A stretch of DNA of 64,000 nt, taken from positions 119,486-183,485 of the forward strand of contig JAEWJK010000012.1 of the NCBI GenBank assembly GCA_023386555.1. The letters are read 5' to 3'. This DNA comes from Bacteroidota bacterium. GTDB lineage: Bacteria > Bacteroidota > Bacteroidia > Chitinophagales > Chitinophagaceae. The notes below the pieces were generated by a model. It had not been told where the DNA came from. It ran no database searches and saw only the letters and a list, made by a program, of their open reading frames with translations. The translations under genes and the position numbers were made by a program. Shown here piece by piece: positions 43,570-53,340 of this stretch (positions are counted from its first letter, which is position 1; each line of letters begins with the position of its first letter).

Positions 43570-44609
43570 TTCTCTTTTACTTTTTGCCTGGTGCTGCGTC
43601 TTGTTGCAAATTCATTGATATATATCTTAGTGAGCAACAAGAACATTGCAATAATTATCGGGCCAAATATCAGCCCTACAAATCCAAATAAGTTTAGCCC
43701 AATAAGTACTCCGAAAGCTGTAATTAAAGGATGAACATCACCCCATTTTTTTTGGATGATTATTCTAAAAACATTGTCCACTAATCCTATTACAAGAAAA
43801 CCCCAGAGCAATACTGCTGTTCCTTTCCATGCAGGACCAGTACTGAACATATAAATTCCCAGTGGAACATACGCTGCTGCAGCACCTACAAAAGGCAGCA
43901 TAGATGTGATGGCTGTTATTACAAACCAGAACCAGGGATCATTCACACCAATTATGAGGTAGCCAATCAATCCAACAATACCTTGTAATAAAGCAATAAG
44001 AGGAACTGCAAGAGCATTATTATAAACCAGCATGTTCAGATCTTTTGCTATCCAGTTGATGTTCTCATCTTTTAAAGGAATGTATTCGTATAGATATTCT
44101 TCCATTTCTTTACTGCGGATGAGCATGAAGTAAAGCATGAAATACATAAGTACAAGAGCCAGTATAGTGCTGAAAGTAGCACCAAGTATTCTCGGTAACG
44201 AGTTGGCTATATACGCTGCAGCTTGTTGAAAGTTTTGTTCGGAAAGCAGTTCAATTTTATATCGTTCTTCGATCTGCGTTACAAATTTGTTTAATGCTGC
44301 AAGTACTTCCTGTGAATGATTAATAGCATAAGTTATCTTGCTACCCAGCATTGTAACTAATACCCAAATAGGCACAAGTACAATTAAAAACGAAAGTGCA
44401 ATAAGCGTAGCTGCTGCTGCACCTCTCTTCCATTTACGTTTATAAACAAGTTTACTCATGGTATTACGCATGATTACATAAAACGTAACCGCACCCAATA
44501 AAGAAGGAAGATAAAAAGAAAGTTCTCCAAAGATCACCCAGCCAAGTCCAATTAATAATGCCAGGTAACCAATTTGTTTTAAACGATTATTGTCTATGTA
44601 TTGATCCAT
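43566..44609 (-). CDS. AI-2E family transporter (PerM-like permease)
   Basis: A 347-residue membrane protein of the AI-2E/PerM family with seven to eight TM helices. The central helical hairpin (FVTQIEERYKIELLSEQNFQQAAAY) and the C-terminal signature (GDVHPLITAFGVLIGLNLFGFVGLIFGPIIIAM) are typical. Substrates vary in this family (AI-2, Na+/H+ antiport and others), and none can be assigned here. It is the first gene of the leftward group 44609-41948. Confidence 0.9.
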   Translation of the reverse strand: MDQYIDNNRLKQIGYLALLIGLGWVIFGELSFYLPSLLGAVTFYVIMRNTMSKLVYKRKWKRGAAAATLIALSFLIVLVPIWVLVTMLGSKITYAINHSQEVLAALNKFVTQIEERYKIELLSEQNFQQAAAYIANSLPRILGATFSTILALVLMYFMLYFMLIRSKEMEEYLYEYIPLKDENINWIAKDLNMLVYNNALAVPLIALLQGIVGLIGYLIIGVNDPWFWFVITAITSMLPFVGAAAAYVPLGIYMFSTGPAWKGTAVLLWGFLVIGLVDNVFRIIIQKKWGDVHPLITAFGVLIGLNLFGFVGLIFGPIIIAMFLLLTKIYINEFATRRSTRQKVKEK

Positions 44610-44911
44610 GCATAAGAAATTGCATGAACAAATTAGTGATTTATAATCGAAACTAAATCATCCTATTAATATTGTAGATACATAAAAAAAGCAGCCTCTA
44701 AAGGCTGCTCATTTGCTTGAAACGGTACTAAAGCCAAATCTGTTACTAAAGCCATTCATCATTCATCAATCTTTTCAATTCTTCGTCTTCAATATGAATG
44801 ATGCTATTACTGTTGATTCATTTGTTCGTCTGATATTTTAAAAAGAAAAACTGTGCCAGAAATTTTTTGGTGCGATAGATGTTGTAATTACATTCACTAA
44901 TAATATTATCT
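44610..44911. other. intergenic region with an orphan leftward terminator
   Basis: This 302-bp stretch separates divergent genes. At 44684-44709 a perfect stem (AGCAGCCT/AGGCTGCT) with a T-run reads leftward, so a leftward transcript must start between about 44720 and 44880. It has no annotated gene; a short frame encodes IIHIEDEELKRLMNDEWL without a start codon. I cannot identify an RNA family. Confidence 0.5.
44684..44709 (-). terminator. orphan leftward Rho-independent terminator
   Basis: Read leftward, AGCAGCCT-TTAG-AGGCTGCT is followed by TTTTTTT. No recognised gene lies upstream of it on this strand. Confidence 0.8.
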
Positions 44912-45292
44912 ATGGCTACAGTTAAATTAACAGCGGCAGATTTTAAAGAACACATCTTCAACTATGAAGAAACCCAGGATTGGAAATTCAAAGGTGACAT
45001 GCCTGCTATTATAGATTTTTATGCAGATTGGTGTGGCCCATGCAGAATGGTTGCTCCGATACTTGAAGAGTTATCTGAAGAATACAATGGAAAGATCATC
45101 ATATATAAAGTAGATACCGAAGCGGAAGAAGAATTGTCTGCCGTATTCAGAATTCAAAGTATTCCATCCATTCTTTTTATTCCAACTGAAGGAACACCAA
45201 TGATGCAGGCAGGAGCTTTACCGAAACATGTTTTAAAAGAAGTGATTGAGGAACAATTATTAAAGATTCCCAAGACAGAAAAAGATGTTTGA
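44912..45292 (+). CDS. trxA: thioredoxin
   Basis: A 126-residue cytosolic disulfide reductase with the active site WCGPC (W40-C44), preceded by FYADW and followed by the cis-Pro loop SIPSILF (~residues 83-89). The N-terminus (KLTAADFKEHIFNYEETQDWKFKGD) is a little longer than in the ~105-residue standard form. There is no signal peptide, so it works in the cytoplasm on substrates such as ribonucleotide reductase. A thioredoxin reductase gene is not in the window. Confidence 0.95.
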   Translation: MATVKLTAADFKEHIFNYEETQDWKFKGDMPAIIDFYADWCGPCRMVAPILEELSEEYNGKIIIYKVDTEAEEELSAVFRIQSIPSILFIPTEGTPMMQAGALPKHVLKEVIEEQLLKIPKTEKDV

Positions 45293-45350
45293 TTTCGGAG
45301 ATCTGTTTATAAGCGGCACATATCTTGCTAATGTGCAGCAAAAATAACTT

Positions 45351-46145
45351 ATGAAACTCCGAAACACCCTGGCTGTTGTAGCCATTGCCACTGCTGTAAG
45401 TGTATTTACTTACTCTTGTACAAAGAATGATAAAAGTGCTTCTTCGGGTAAAGCAAAATTCCAGGTTTTTCTTACTGACGATCCGGGTAACTATGATGAA
45501 GTAAGAATTGATGTAAGAGATATTTTAATTAATTACTCGTCAGATACAGCTAATGGATGGCAAACTTTAGGGAATGTAAGACAAGGGGTATATGATGTTC
45601 TTACTTTAATCAATGATAATGATACATTGCTTGCTGATGCTGAAATTAAAGCTGGCAAGATTCAGCAGATAAGATTAGTACTAGGACCCAATAACTATGT
45701 AAAAGTTGATGGAACTGATTATCCTTTACAAACACCAAGTGCACAGCAATCTGGATTGAAACTAAAGATCAACCAGGAAGTAAATGAAGGAATTTTATAT
45801 AAATTATTACTTGATTTTGATGCATCCAGATCAATTGTGAAGACCGGCAATAACAAGTATATATTAAAGCCTGTTATCAGAACATCATTACAAGCTATGG
45901 GTGGTAGCATCAAAGGATTTGTAAAGCCAGATACATTGATGACAGCAGTTTATGCAATCCAGGGAACTGACACATTCGGTACTTATACATCTAATGGTAG
46001 CTACATGATAAGAGGTCTTGCAGCAGGCTCATATAACATGTTGTATGTTCCTACCGATACAACATATCAAAATGCAACAAAAACAGGCATTAATGTTACT
46101 GTGAACGGTGTTACTACTGTAGATACTGTAAGATTGATTCCTTAG
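45351..46145 (+). CDS. DUF4382 family lipoprotein
   Basis: A 264-residue protein with lipoprotein signal MKLRNTLAVVAIATAVSVFTYSC (Cys23). Residues ~37-180 form a DUF4382-type beta-sandwich (KFQVFLTDDPGNYDEVRIDVRDILINY..., GVYDVLTL, IKAGKIQQIRLVLG, LLDFDASRSIV). A C-terminal carboxypeptidase-regulatory-like Ig domain follows (GSIKGFVKP...GSYMIRGLAAGSYNMLYVP). It is anchored in the outer or inner membrane facing the periplasm or surface. The family function is unknown. A strong terminator follows. Confidence 0.85.
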   Translation: MKLRNTLAVVAIATAVSVFTYSCTKNDKSASSGKAKFQVFLTDDPGNYDEVRIDVRDILINYSSDTANGWQTLGNVRQGVYDVLTLINDNDTLLADAEIKAGKIQQIRLVLGPNNYVKVDGTDYPLQTPSAQQSGLKLKINQEVNEGILYKLLLDFDASRSIVKTGNNKYILKPVIRTSLQAMGGSIKGFVKPDTLMTAVYAIQGTDTFGTYTSNGSYMIRGLAAGSYNMLYVPTDTTYQNATKTGINVTVNGVTTVDTVRLIP

Positions 46146-46167
46146 TAATAGATTTTTTATAGTTAAG

Positions 46168-46195
46168 AGCCATTCAAACCGAATGGCTTTTTTAT
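46168..46195 (+). terminator. Rho-independent terminator after the DUF4382 lipoprotein gene
   Basis: AGCCATTC-AAACC-GAATGGCT, a perfect 8-bp stem, is followed by TTTTTTA. It starts 23 bp past the stop. Confidence 0.92.
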
Positions 46196-46263
46196 TTTAT
46201 CTACCCAAGAAGCTTTGTTTTCTTTTCGCATCCTATCTTTATTACTCAATCTAGTTCCGGAAT

Positions 46264-47505
46264 ATGAGTAAGCAGTTATCTCTTTTATTTATCGTAGCCT
46301 GTTTTTTTTGCATTACATCATTTGCACAAGACAGCACATCTTCTGATGGATTATTCCAAATGGCGAGAACTGCAGCATTTGAAGAAAAGAATTATCCTAA
46401 AGCAATTGAACTAAGCAAAAAAGCATTGTCTATCTCTCCAAAATATTCTGACATAAGAATTTTCCTTGGCAGAGTTTATACCTGGAGTAATCAATACGAT
46501 AGCGCCAAAGCTGCATTTGAATATGTACTTGGCTATGCACCGGAAAATGAAGATGCATCGGTTGCTTATACAGATCTGGAGTATTGGAACGATAATAATG
46601 AAGGTGCGCTAAAAATTGTTGATGCCGGATTAAAACATCACTCAAATTCTGAGGCATTATTAGTAAGAAAAGCCAAGATATTATATGCCTTACGTCGTTA
46701 CCAGGAATCAGCAACAGTAATTGATGCTATTCTTAAAATAAATAAGAACAATAGTGAAGCCCGTGCCTTATCAGGAAGAATCAGAGAAGCTGTTGCAAAA
46801 AATCGAATCGGAATCAGTTACGATTTCACCACGTTCGATAAACAATTTTCCGATCCCTGGCATATAGTAAGTATTGATTACGGCAGGCAAACCAAACTTG
46901 GTTCATTCACTGCAAGAATAAATTATGCTAATAGATTTAAAGAAAGTGGTTTACAGTATGAGGTGGATGCTTATCCAAGAATAAATAAAACATTTTATAG
47001 CTATCTCAGTTTTGGTTATTCGGGAGATGTGGGTGTATTTCCAAAATACAGGGCCGGAGCATCGTTATATATCAATCTTCCAAAAAGCTTTGAAGCAGAA
47101 GTTGGTACCCGGTATTTATATTTTTCTGATGCCACATGGATTTACACTTTATATCTTGGAAAATATTACAAGAGTTGGCTCTTTGGTGCAAGAACTTATC
47201 TTACTCCATCAGCAAACAGAATTTCTCAATCATATAATGTGATGGCAAGATATTATTATGGTGGTGCAGATGATTTCCTGCATTTCAATATCGGTACAGG
47301 TATTTCTCCTGATGACCGGCCTTCTGCAATATTGCTCAATAGTAGCTATAAACTGCAAAGTAACCGAGCATCTATTGCCTGGAGAAAGTCTTTGGATAAA
47401 ATGAATATTCTAGGACTGACGGCAGGCTGGGTAAACCAGGAATATTTGCCAAAAACAAAAGGCAATCAATACGACATTGGTATTTCTTATCAACGCAGAT
47501 TCTGA
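46264..47505 (+). CDS. YaiO-type outer-membrane protein with TPR repeats
   Basis: A 413-residue protein with a signal peptide (LSLLFIVACFFCITSFAQ). Residues ~30-175 contain three or four TPR-like helical pairs (YPKAIELSKKALSISP, YDSAKAAFEYVLGYAP, YQESATVIDAILKIN). Residues ~185-413 form an outer-membrane beta-barrel with alternating aromatic strands ending in YQRRF (C-terminal Phe). This is the TPR plus barrel layout of YaiO and of export proteins in synthase-dependent polysaccharide systems. Its stop overlaps the next ATG by one base (TGATG). It is probably the outer-membrane exit or anchor for the glycan made by the facing glycosyltransferase. Confidence 0.88.
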   Translation: MSKQLSLLFIVACFFCITSFAQDSTSSDGLFQMARTAAFEEKNYPKAIELSKKALSISPKYSDIRIFLGRVYTWSNQYDSAKAAFEYVLGYAPENEDASVAYTDLEYWNDNNEGALKIVDAGLKHHSNSEALLVRKAKILYALRRYQESATVIDAILKINKNNSEARALSGRIREAVAKNRIGISYDFTTFDKQFSDPWHIVSIDYGRQTKLGSFTARINYANRFKESGLQYEVDAYPRINKTFYSYLSFGYSGDVGVFPKYRAGASLYINLPKSFEAEVGTRYLYFSDATWIYTLYLGKYYKSWLFGARTYLTPSANRISQSYNVMARYYYGGADDFLHFNIGTGISPDDRPSAILLNSSYKLQSNRASIAWRKSLDKMNILGLTAGWVNQEYLPKTKGNQYDIGISYQRRF

Positions 47506-48665
47506 TGTGGAAGAAAAAATATAATACTTACATCCTTTACATTATCCTGTTAACACCAGTTTGGATGTGGCTTGCCTGGGTTGTAACACCTAAAAAGAAA
47601 CTGATGGTAGGTATTATTGATAAAACAGTACTTACTAAAAAAGGACAGGAACATAGTTCATTAACATGGGTATTGAACCATGAAAAGTTTGCAAAGATCA
47701 ACACAGATCTGTATGAAACACAAAGGGATTATTTTGGTTTCTTTCCTTTGGGCGGCGAGAAATACAAGATCAAAGGACTTGAAAGATTTTCTTCATCTAA
47801 ACTGGATGAGTTAAGCAATGACTGTGATGTAGCCTACCTTACTGATGCTTACGGTATCTATAATAGTGAATGGTTTGAAAGAAAAAATGTGACTGAGCGT
47901 TCAGGAATTATCTATGGTGGAATGAGCCAACAGGATGTTGATTTTTTAAAAAAGATGAAAGCCCGGCATAAACTTATTTTAACCGAGTTTAACTGTTTAG
48001 GTTCTCCAACGTCTCCAACTGTTAGAGCAGAATTTGAGAACACATTTAAGATGAGATGGACCGGTTGGATCGGAAGATATTTTGATGTGTTGGATACTGC
48101 AATCAATCCTGAATTACCTAAATGGCTTATTCGCAATTATATTGATCAACATGGAGGCAAGTGGCCATTTAAGAAAAGCGGAATTGCGTTTGTGAAAGAA
48201 GATGACAGGATTGTAATATTAGAAAATGAAACACATCTTACCTATGAGCTGCCACAGATGTTCAGTAAGAAAGAAGCAATTGATAAGTATAATCTACCTG
48301 AGAAAATCAATTATTCGTTTTGGTTTGATGTGATAGCTCCAGATACCAGTATAAATAACGTACTGGCAAATTTTAAAATACCTGTAAATAAAAATGGTAC
48401 TGCCGAACTGCAGAAAGAAGGCATTCCATCTGTATTTCCAGCCATTATCAATCATAGCTCGGCTGATTACCAGTTCTGGTATTTCTGTGCAGATTTCAGT
48501 GATAATCCTATCAGCACATTCTCATCATATTTTAAAGGAATACATTTTTTTAGAAGAATGTTTTATAATAGTACTGATCCGGCTGAAAGAAAAAGTTTTT
48601 TCTGGAATGTGTACAAACCCCTTGTATCAACTATTCTGAAAGATTATAAGCAGGAACTTAAATAG
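47505..48665 (+). CDS. membrane-anchored periplasmic protein, unknown family
   Basis: A 386-residue protein with one TM helix (residues ~8-28, TYILYIILLTPVWMWLAWV) and a large extracytoplasmic part. Visible features: GIIDKTVLTKKGQEHSSLTWVLNHEKF (~35-62), CDVAYLTDAYGIYNSEWF, FNCLGSPTSP, RMRWTGWIGRYF-like aromatic patches and HSSADYQFWYF. The Asp/His/Ser-rich segments could be catalytic, but no recognised fold is seen. It is translation-coupled to the YaiO gene and its 3' end overlaps the glycosyltransferase gene by 8 bp tail-to-tail. Context points to a periplasmic role in the same glycan pathway. I would not assign a function. Confidence 0.75.
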   Translation: MWKKKYNTYILYIILLTPVWMWLAWVVTPKKKLMVGIIDKTVLTKKGQEHSSLTWVLNHEKFAKINTDLYETQRDYFGFFPLGGEKYKIKGLERFSSSKLDELSNDCDVAYLTDAYGIYNSEWFERKNVTERSGIIYGGMSQQDVDFLKKMKARHKLILTEFNCLGSPTSPTVRAEFENTFKMRWTGWIGRYFDVLDTAINPELPKWLIRNYIDQHGGKWPFKKSGIAFVKEDDRIVILENETHLTYELPQMFSKKEAIDKYNLPEKINYSFWFDVIAPDTSINNVLANFKIPVNKNGTAELQKEGIPSVFPAIINHSSADYQFWYFCADFSDNPISTFSSYFKGIHFFRRMFYNSTDPAERKSFFWNVYKPLVSTILKDYKQELK

Positions 48666-51600
48666 CAGGTGATGCCTGTGCTGTAGAATCGGGTAAAAGC
48701 TTTACACCTTTTTTAATTCGATTATTCCTTTGTTTAAATTGATTGAATGCCGATTTTAATTGGTCAGCCTTTTTCTTGTTACTAGTTAAAGTAAGATCCA
48801 TATTTGGTTCTATCTTGAATAACTGTTCTCCGCTTAACCAGTAATTGCCCATAACAAAATCTATCGTTTCAAACTTGGTTTGAATTAATGGATATGCATG
48901 AATGTTCCTGAAATTCCTTGCTGTATCTATTCCAGTACCCATCCATGTAGCTTCTGCAGGTTGTTTAACACCATAATGCTTTAGCCAGTTAAGTAATGTG
49001 GGTGTAACATCAAGATGAGATGATATTGATGAAAAAGTTGCGGTTCTTTTTAGTAAAGGCGAATAAATAATAAATGGTACATGATAACGATCTAGCTTAC
49101 TTGCCATTGGAATTTCCGGCATACGATGATCACCAGTAATAATAAATACCGTATTGTTGAATTCAGGTTTTTGTCTATATGATTCAATAAGATTTTTTAT
49201 GGCATCATCAGCATAAAGAATACTTGCATACTGGTCTTTATAATTTCTGTAAGCTTCCATTTGCTCATTTGTAAAGCGAAGCTGTTTCATTCTCGCCTCA
49301 AACTTATTTTCGTATAACGATCCTTCTCCTAAAAGGAATGGGCTATGGGTTGACACCGTTAGCAGAATGTTTATGTAAGGATTTGTTTGAGTGGTATTCA
49401 CATATCGTCTTACTAATTCTTTATCGCCATAACCCCAACTAAATCCTGCTGCAGATGCAGGCATCTTTTTAAAACCGGATGGAAAGCTTGACTCATCATA
49501 AACTGTTACGCCATTTCTTCTTAGGAACAGATCCATATAATCAAACCTGGAATCGCCACCATAATAAAATGAACTATTGTAGCCATTGGCATTTAATATA
49601 CTCATCAGCGATTGATGAGCAGGCATATCTTCTTTTAATTCTGTAAATCCACTTTGCCCATAAGGTAATGATGCAGTTAAAGAAGGCAACATTCCGAATG
49701 TTCTGCCACTGGCACTGATGAAATTTTCCCAATACAAACTTTTAGTAGCCAACGAATCTATAAAGGGAGTAAAACTTTGAAGGTATGCACCTTCACCACT
49801 AAAAGCCCTGCCCAAACCTTCAACTACTACAAAAACTATATTCGGTTTGGCAGTAGCAGTATTGAAGAAAGGCGATAATACATCTGTTGTTGTGTCTGCG
49901 GTATGAAGAAATGGGTATTCTGCTTCATTAATGTATTTAAAGTTAGCAAACTGCATTGTGGATTCATCTATTTCACCTGCATATACATCGGAGTATATAT
50001 CCATTTCATTTTTGGGAAAGAAATGATCATATGTCTGCTGCAAAAACACATACGATTTATTCGAAGAAAGATTATTACTGTATTCCTGTTGAGTCATTAG
50101 CCCATTGGCGGCAGCAGCAAAGTGAAATATGTAGGCAGTAAAAAGAACAGCAATGATAGATAAAGCAAAAGTTCTGCCGGGTTTTATTCTTTTAATCATG
50201 AATGAAAAAAGGAATACGGTAGCTGCAATACTTATGATAGAAGCAATGATTGCAAAGAGATTCAATGCACCGGAAGCACCTACAGTTTGCTTGATATCAT
50301 TCCAGGAATACACCCAAAGATCCCCACCAAGCATTACTAACGTATTGATGTAATAATACACTAGCGAAGCATGCAATATTAATTCAAGGGTTCCTACAAA
50401 GATGAAAAGTATACTGGCTAATCTCTTATGCAGCAGATATATCAGGCAAAAAGGAATAAATAACCAGATAGCCGATGATAATATAAACGCTATGTCTTTT
50501 ACAAACCCAAGTGCAATCACTTCACCAACAGATCCAGGATTACCATGCACATTAATATTGATGATTATCTCTGCTGTTCTTACTAATACGAACAGCATAG
50601 TGAACACTAACAGATGACTTGTGTAAGACCTTGCAGCACTAATCAACTTTTCAGTGAATGATGCTTTAACAACAGCCTCAGTTTTTTGTTGTGCAACTAC
50701 AGGTGTTGGTTGTTGCAAAATCGGTTGATCGACTACCACTTTCTCATGAACTTCTTCAACAACTATTGGCTGAGCCGGTACTGGTGTTTGTGTTTGTGCA
50801 GGACCAAAGCCTTGCCTTGTCATATCTCCCCAACTCTTCTTTTTACGTAGCAGATCGATATATCCCATCACCCCATGCCATACAACGAATGGGTGAAATC
50901 TGAAAGGCTCGGTTAAACCAGTAAGTAACAATTTCATAACATCCGTTCTTCGTTTATACTGGTTGTAGGTTAGCACTTCCATAAAAACGGCAAATGCAGA
51001 ATATGTATATCCGAAAGAGATGATGAATAATAAAAAAGATCCAAAAGTTGTCCAGTCAATCACACCTAAAAAAGCCATTACAATCAATGCAATAAAACCG
51101 AGAAACTCTATTGCAGGAGCACACATTTCAAAAAAGAACCAATAAGGATAACTCAACATTCCTAAGATGCCATACTTAGGATTGAAGAACATTTTTTTGT
51201 GCATTTGAAGTGTTTCCACTGTGCCTCTTGTCCAACGATTTCGCTGACGACCCAATATTTTGTAAGAGGCCGGAGCTTCTGTCCAGCATAAAGGATCTGG
51301 AATGAAGGCAACTTTATATGGAATCTTAAGGTCTTCTAAATATCTTCTCATCCTCACAACAAGTTCCATGTCTTCACCAACTGTATTGTGATTATATCCA
51401 CCACATTTAATAACAATGTCTTTATCAAAAGCACCGAAAGCACCAGAGATCAATAGCAATCCATTTAATCTGCTCCATGCCATTCTTCCTAACAAAAAAG
51501 CCCTGATGTATTCCAACACCTGCATTCTTGGAAGATATTGTTCAGGTAAACGAACCTTTAGCAGCTTTCCATGTTCAATTATACATGAGTTAGCAATTCT

Positions 51601-52212
51601 AACTACACCACCTGTAGCAATTACTCTAACTTTTGTTTCTTCAATAAACGGTTTGGTAAGTTTTAGTAGTGCATCCTGTTCCAATACACAATCCACATCA
51701 ATACAAACAATATAATCGTTGGCAGCAATGTTAACGCCTACATTCAAAGCATCTGCTTTACCACCATTTACTTTATCTACAACAACTAACTTTTTATAAA
51801 CCGGGTTGCTGCTTTTATAAATGCCTCTTACTTCTTTTGTAGGAACCTGGTATCGAACAAAATAATCTATCTTCTTAAGATCGTAAGCTTTTATAAGCTT
51901 GGCCATTGTATCATCTTTACTACCATCGTTGATGATAACAACTTCCATGTTGCTGTAGTAAATGGATAATAATGAACGAACATTCTCAATAATAGTTGCG
52001 CCTTCATTATAAGCCGGAGCCAGAATACTGATGGAAGGAACGTGTGGAGATGAAGTAAGTGTTTTATAATCTGTAAAACTGTTCCTGTTGATATAATGTC
52101 TTGCATCACCTGTTGAATAAATGGCAATAAGCATGTAAAACAGTAACAATGTTACCGAATAAGTAAAAATTGCATAGGTGATAAAGTCGTATATAAATAC
52201 CTGCCAGTTCAA
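48658..52212 (-). CDS. family-2 processive glycosyltransferase fused to an LtaS-like sulfatase/phosphotransferase
   Basis: A single 1184-residue frame. Residues 1-30 form a TM helix. Residues ~55-340 are a cellulose/PNAG-synthase-type GT2 domain, with LAPAYNEG at 64-71, D172-x-D174 in CIDVDCVLE, GED at 279-281 and QRNRW at 323-327 (the Q..RW motif of processive enzymes). TM helices follow to ~475. Then a Pro/Gln/Val-rich linker (~490-530) and a second TM block (~545-700). The C-terminal ~395 residues are an alkaline-phosphatase-superfamily domain with likely metal/nucleophile residues E798 (VVVEGLG), T838 (SASGRTFG) and D1028-H1029 (ITGDHRM), the pattern of lipoteichoic-acid synthases. It probably makes a polysaccharide and adds phosphoglycerol- or phosphoethanolamine-like groups. 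Confidence 0.9.
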   Translation of the reverse strand: MNWQVFIYDFITYAIFTYSVTLLLFYMLIAIYSTGDARHYINRNSFTDYKTLTSSPHVPSISILAPAYNEGATIIENVRSLLSIYYSNMEVVIINDGSKDDTMAKLIKAYDLKKIDYFVRYQVPTKEVRGIYKSSNPVYKKLVVVDKVNGGKADALNVGVNIAANDYIVCIDVDCVLEQDALLKLTKPFIEETKVRVIATGGVVRIANSCIIEHGKLLKVRLPEQYLPRMQVLEYIRAFLLGRMAWSRLNGLLLISGAFGAFDKDIVIKCGGYNHNTVGEDMELVVRMRRYLEDLKIPYKVAFIPDPLCWTEAPASYKILGRQRNRWTRGTVETLQMHKKMFFNPKYGILGMLSYPYWFFFEMCAPAIEFLGFIALIVMAFLGVIDWTTFGSFLLFIISFGYTYSAFAVFMEVLTYNQYKRRTDVMKLLLTGLTEPFRFHPFVVWHGVMGYIDLLRKKKSWGDMTRQGFGPAQTQTPVPAQPIVVEEVHEKVVVDQPILQQPTPVVAQQKTEAVVKASFTEKLISAARSYTSHLLVFTMLFVLVRTAEIIININVHGNPGSVGEVIALGFVKDIAFILSSAIWLFIPFCLIYLLHKRLASILFIFVGTLELILHASLVYYYINTLVMLGGDLWVYSWNDIKQTVGASGALNLFAIIASIISIAATVFLFSFMIKRIKPGRTFALSIIAVLFTAYIFHFAAAANGLMTQQEYSNNLSSNKSYVFLQQTYDHFFPKNEMDIYSDVYAGEIDESTMQFANFKYINEAEYPFLHTADTTTDVLSPFFNTATAKPNIVFVVVEGLGRAFSGEGAYLQSFTPFIDSLATKSLYWENFISASGRTFGMLPSLTASLPYGQSGFTELKEDMPAHQSLMSILNANGYNSSFYYGGDSRFDYMDLFLRRNGVTVYDESSFPSGFKKMPASAAGFSWGYGDKELVRRYVNTTQTNPYINILLTVSTHSPFLLGEGSLYENKFEARMKQLRFTNEQMEAYRNYKDQYASILYADDAIKNLIESYRQKPEFNNTVFIITGDHRMPEIPMASKLDRYHVPFIIYSPLLKRTATFSSISSHLDVTPTLLNWLKHYGVKQPAEATWMGTGIDTARNFRNIHAYPLIQTKFETIDFVMGNYWLSGEQLFKIEPNMDLTLTSNKKKADQLKSAFNQFKQRNNRIKKGVKLLPDSTAQASPAI

Positions 52213-53324
52213 AATGCCAGTTCTGCTTTTACATGTTTATAAATGTGTTCGTATGGTTCGGGTTGCTCTGCTGCTTTTTGCTGCACAATCTCTAATTGAT
52301 GCATTACACCTAATGCTTTTGCTGCAGAAAGTTTAATGAAATCATTCTCATTCATTAATTGCTGTTGCAAAAAATTCAAATGTCTTTCTTCAGCTAATAA
52401 GGGGAGTTTTGAAAGAATGTTTAACTGATTGGTTATTGTTTCATCATCATACCTGCTGATGATTTTATCTGCACTTACATCATCTCCAATCCGTGCTAAA
52501 GTGTTCACAGCTTGAACTCTGATCTTTTCATCAGCATGTAAAAGACATTCTTCCACTTTTTGTTTTACTGCAAACTGCTGGTAAACTTCTGCCAACTTTA
52601 GTGCAAAAAGCACAACAGAATTATTGTTTGAAGAGAGCCATTTAGGCAGCTTAGGCATGTCTTGCTGGGTGAACAGTTTCAAGAATTCAAGTAATTGTAT
52701 CTGTTGCCATTCACTTATATCGTAAGTGATAACATCGAGAAAACGTAATCCATTAAAACCAGACCATTTGATGATGGCATTCTGGGCTTCGTTTCTCACC
52801 AACTCATTACGGCTATTGGTTAAACGATATATTTTTATAAGCTGATCGTTCTGATCCATTATAGATAACTCCTGGATTCCTTTTGCTCGTAAATGCCAGA
52901 AATTACTAGCGAGCTTCTTTAATGAATCGTTCTTAAAGCCTAGCTTCTCATACAGATGACGAATATTTTCTGCTACTGCACCTGAAAAAGTTTTCTTATT
53001 GGTAATGAGATGTTCAATAGCATATTGCCTGGCTGCAGGATTGCGAAACATTTTACTGAACTTGTCAGGTATGTTCGATGTTTCTTCTTCATCTTCAGAA
53101 AGTATCACATGACTTATCCAAAGCTCAAGGCTCTTCTTTATCTTCTCTTTAAAGAAGAATGATTTTTTCTTTAACCCAAGGTATAAATAGGTAAAAGCAA
53201 CTAAGGAGAATGTTATAAGGGAAAAGAAAATTACCCCATTGAGCAAAACTCCTGGAGTAATAAAATCTTCAAATGCAGTTTTGAAGTGATTTTGAAAAAG
53301 GTAAATGGCTGTAGTGAAATACAA
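52209..53324 (-). CDS. membrane-anchored HEAT-repeat protein
   Basis: A 371-residue protein with one TM helix (residues ~28-50) and a short charged stretch, then a long alpha-helical cytosolic part with HEAT-like pairs (LLHADEKIRVQAVNTLARIGDD and MNENDFIKLSAAKALGVM near the C-terminus; earlier, more degenerate copies). HEAT repeats bind proteins, so it may couple the REC proteins upstream to the glycosyltransferase. Its stop overlaps the glycosyltransferase start by 4 bp (ATGA), so production of the two is coupled. Sixteen bp separate it from the response regulator before it. Confidence 0.8.
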   Translation of the reverse strand: MYFTTAIYLFQNHFKTAFEDFITPGVLLNGVIFFSLITFSLVAFTYLYLGLKKKSFFFKEKIKKSLELWISHVILSEDEEETSNIPDKFSKMFRNPAARQYAIEHLITNKKTFSGAVAENIRHLYEKLGFKNDSLKKLASNFWHLRAKGIQELSIMDQNDQLIKIYRLTNSRNELVRNEAQNAIIKWSGFNGLRFLDVITYDISEWQQIQLLEFLKLFTQQDMPKLPKWLSSNNNSVVLFALKLAEVYQQFAVKQKVEECLLHADEKIRVQAVNTLARIGDDVSADKIISRYDDETITNQLNILSKLPLLAEERHLNFLQQQLMNENDFIKLSAAKALGVMHQLEIVQQKAAEQPEPYEHIYKHVKAELAF

Positions 53325-53340
53325 AACTGTAATTGTTATT

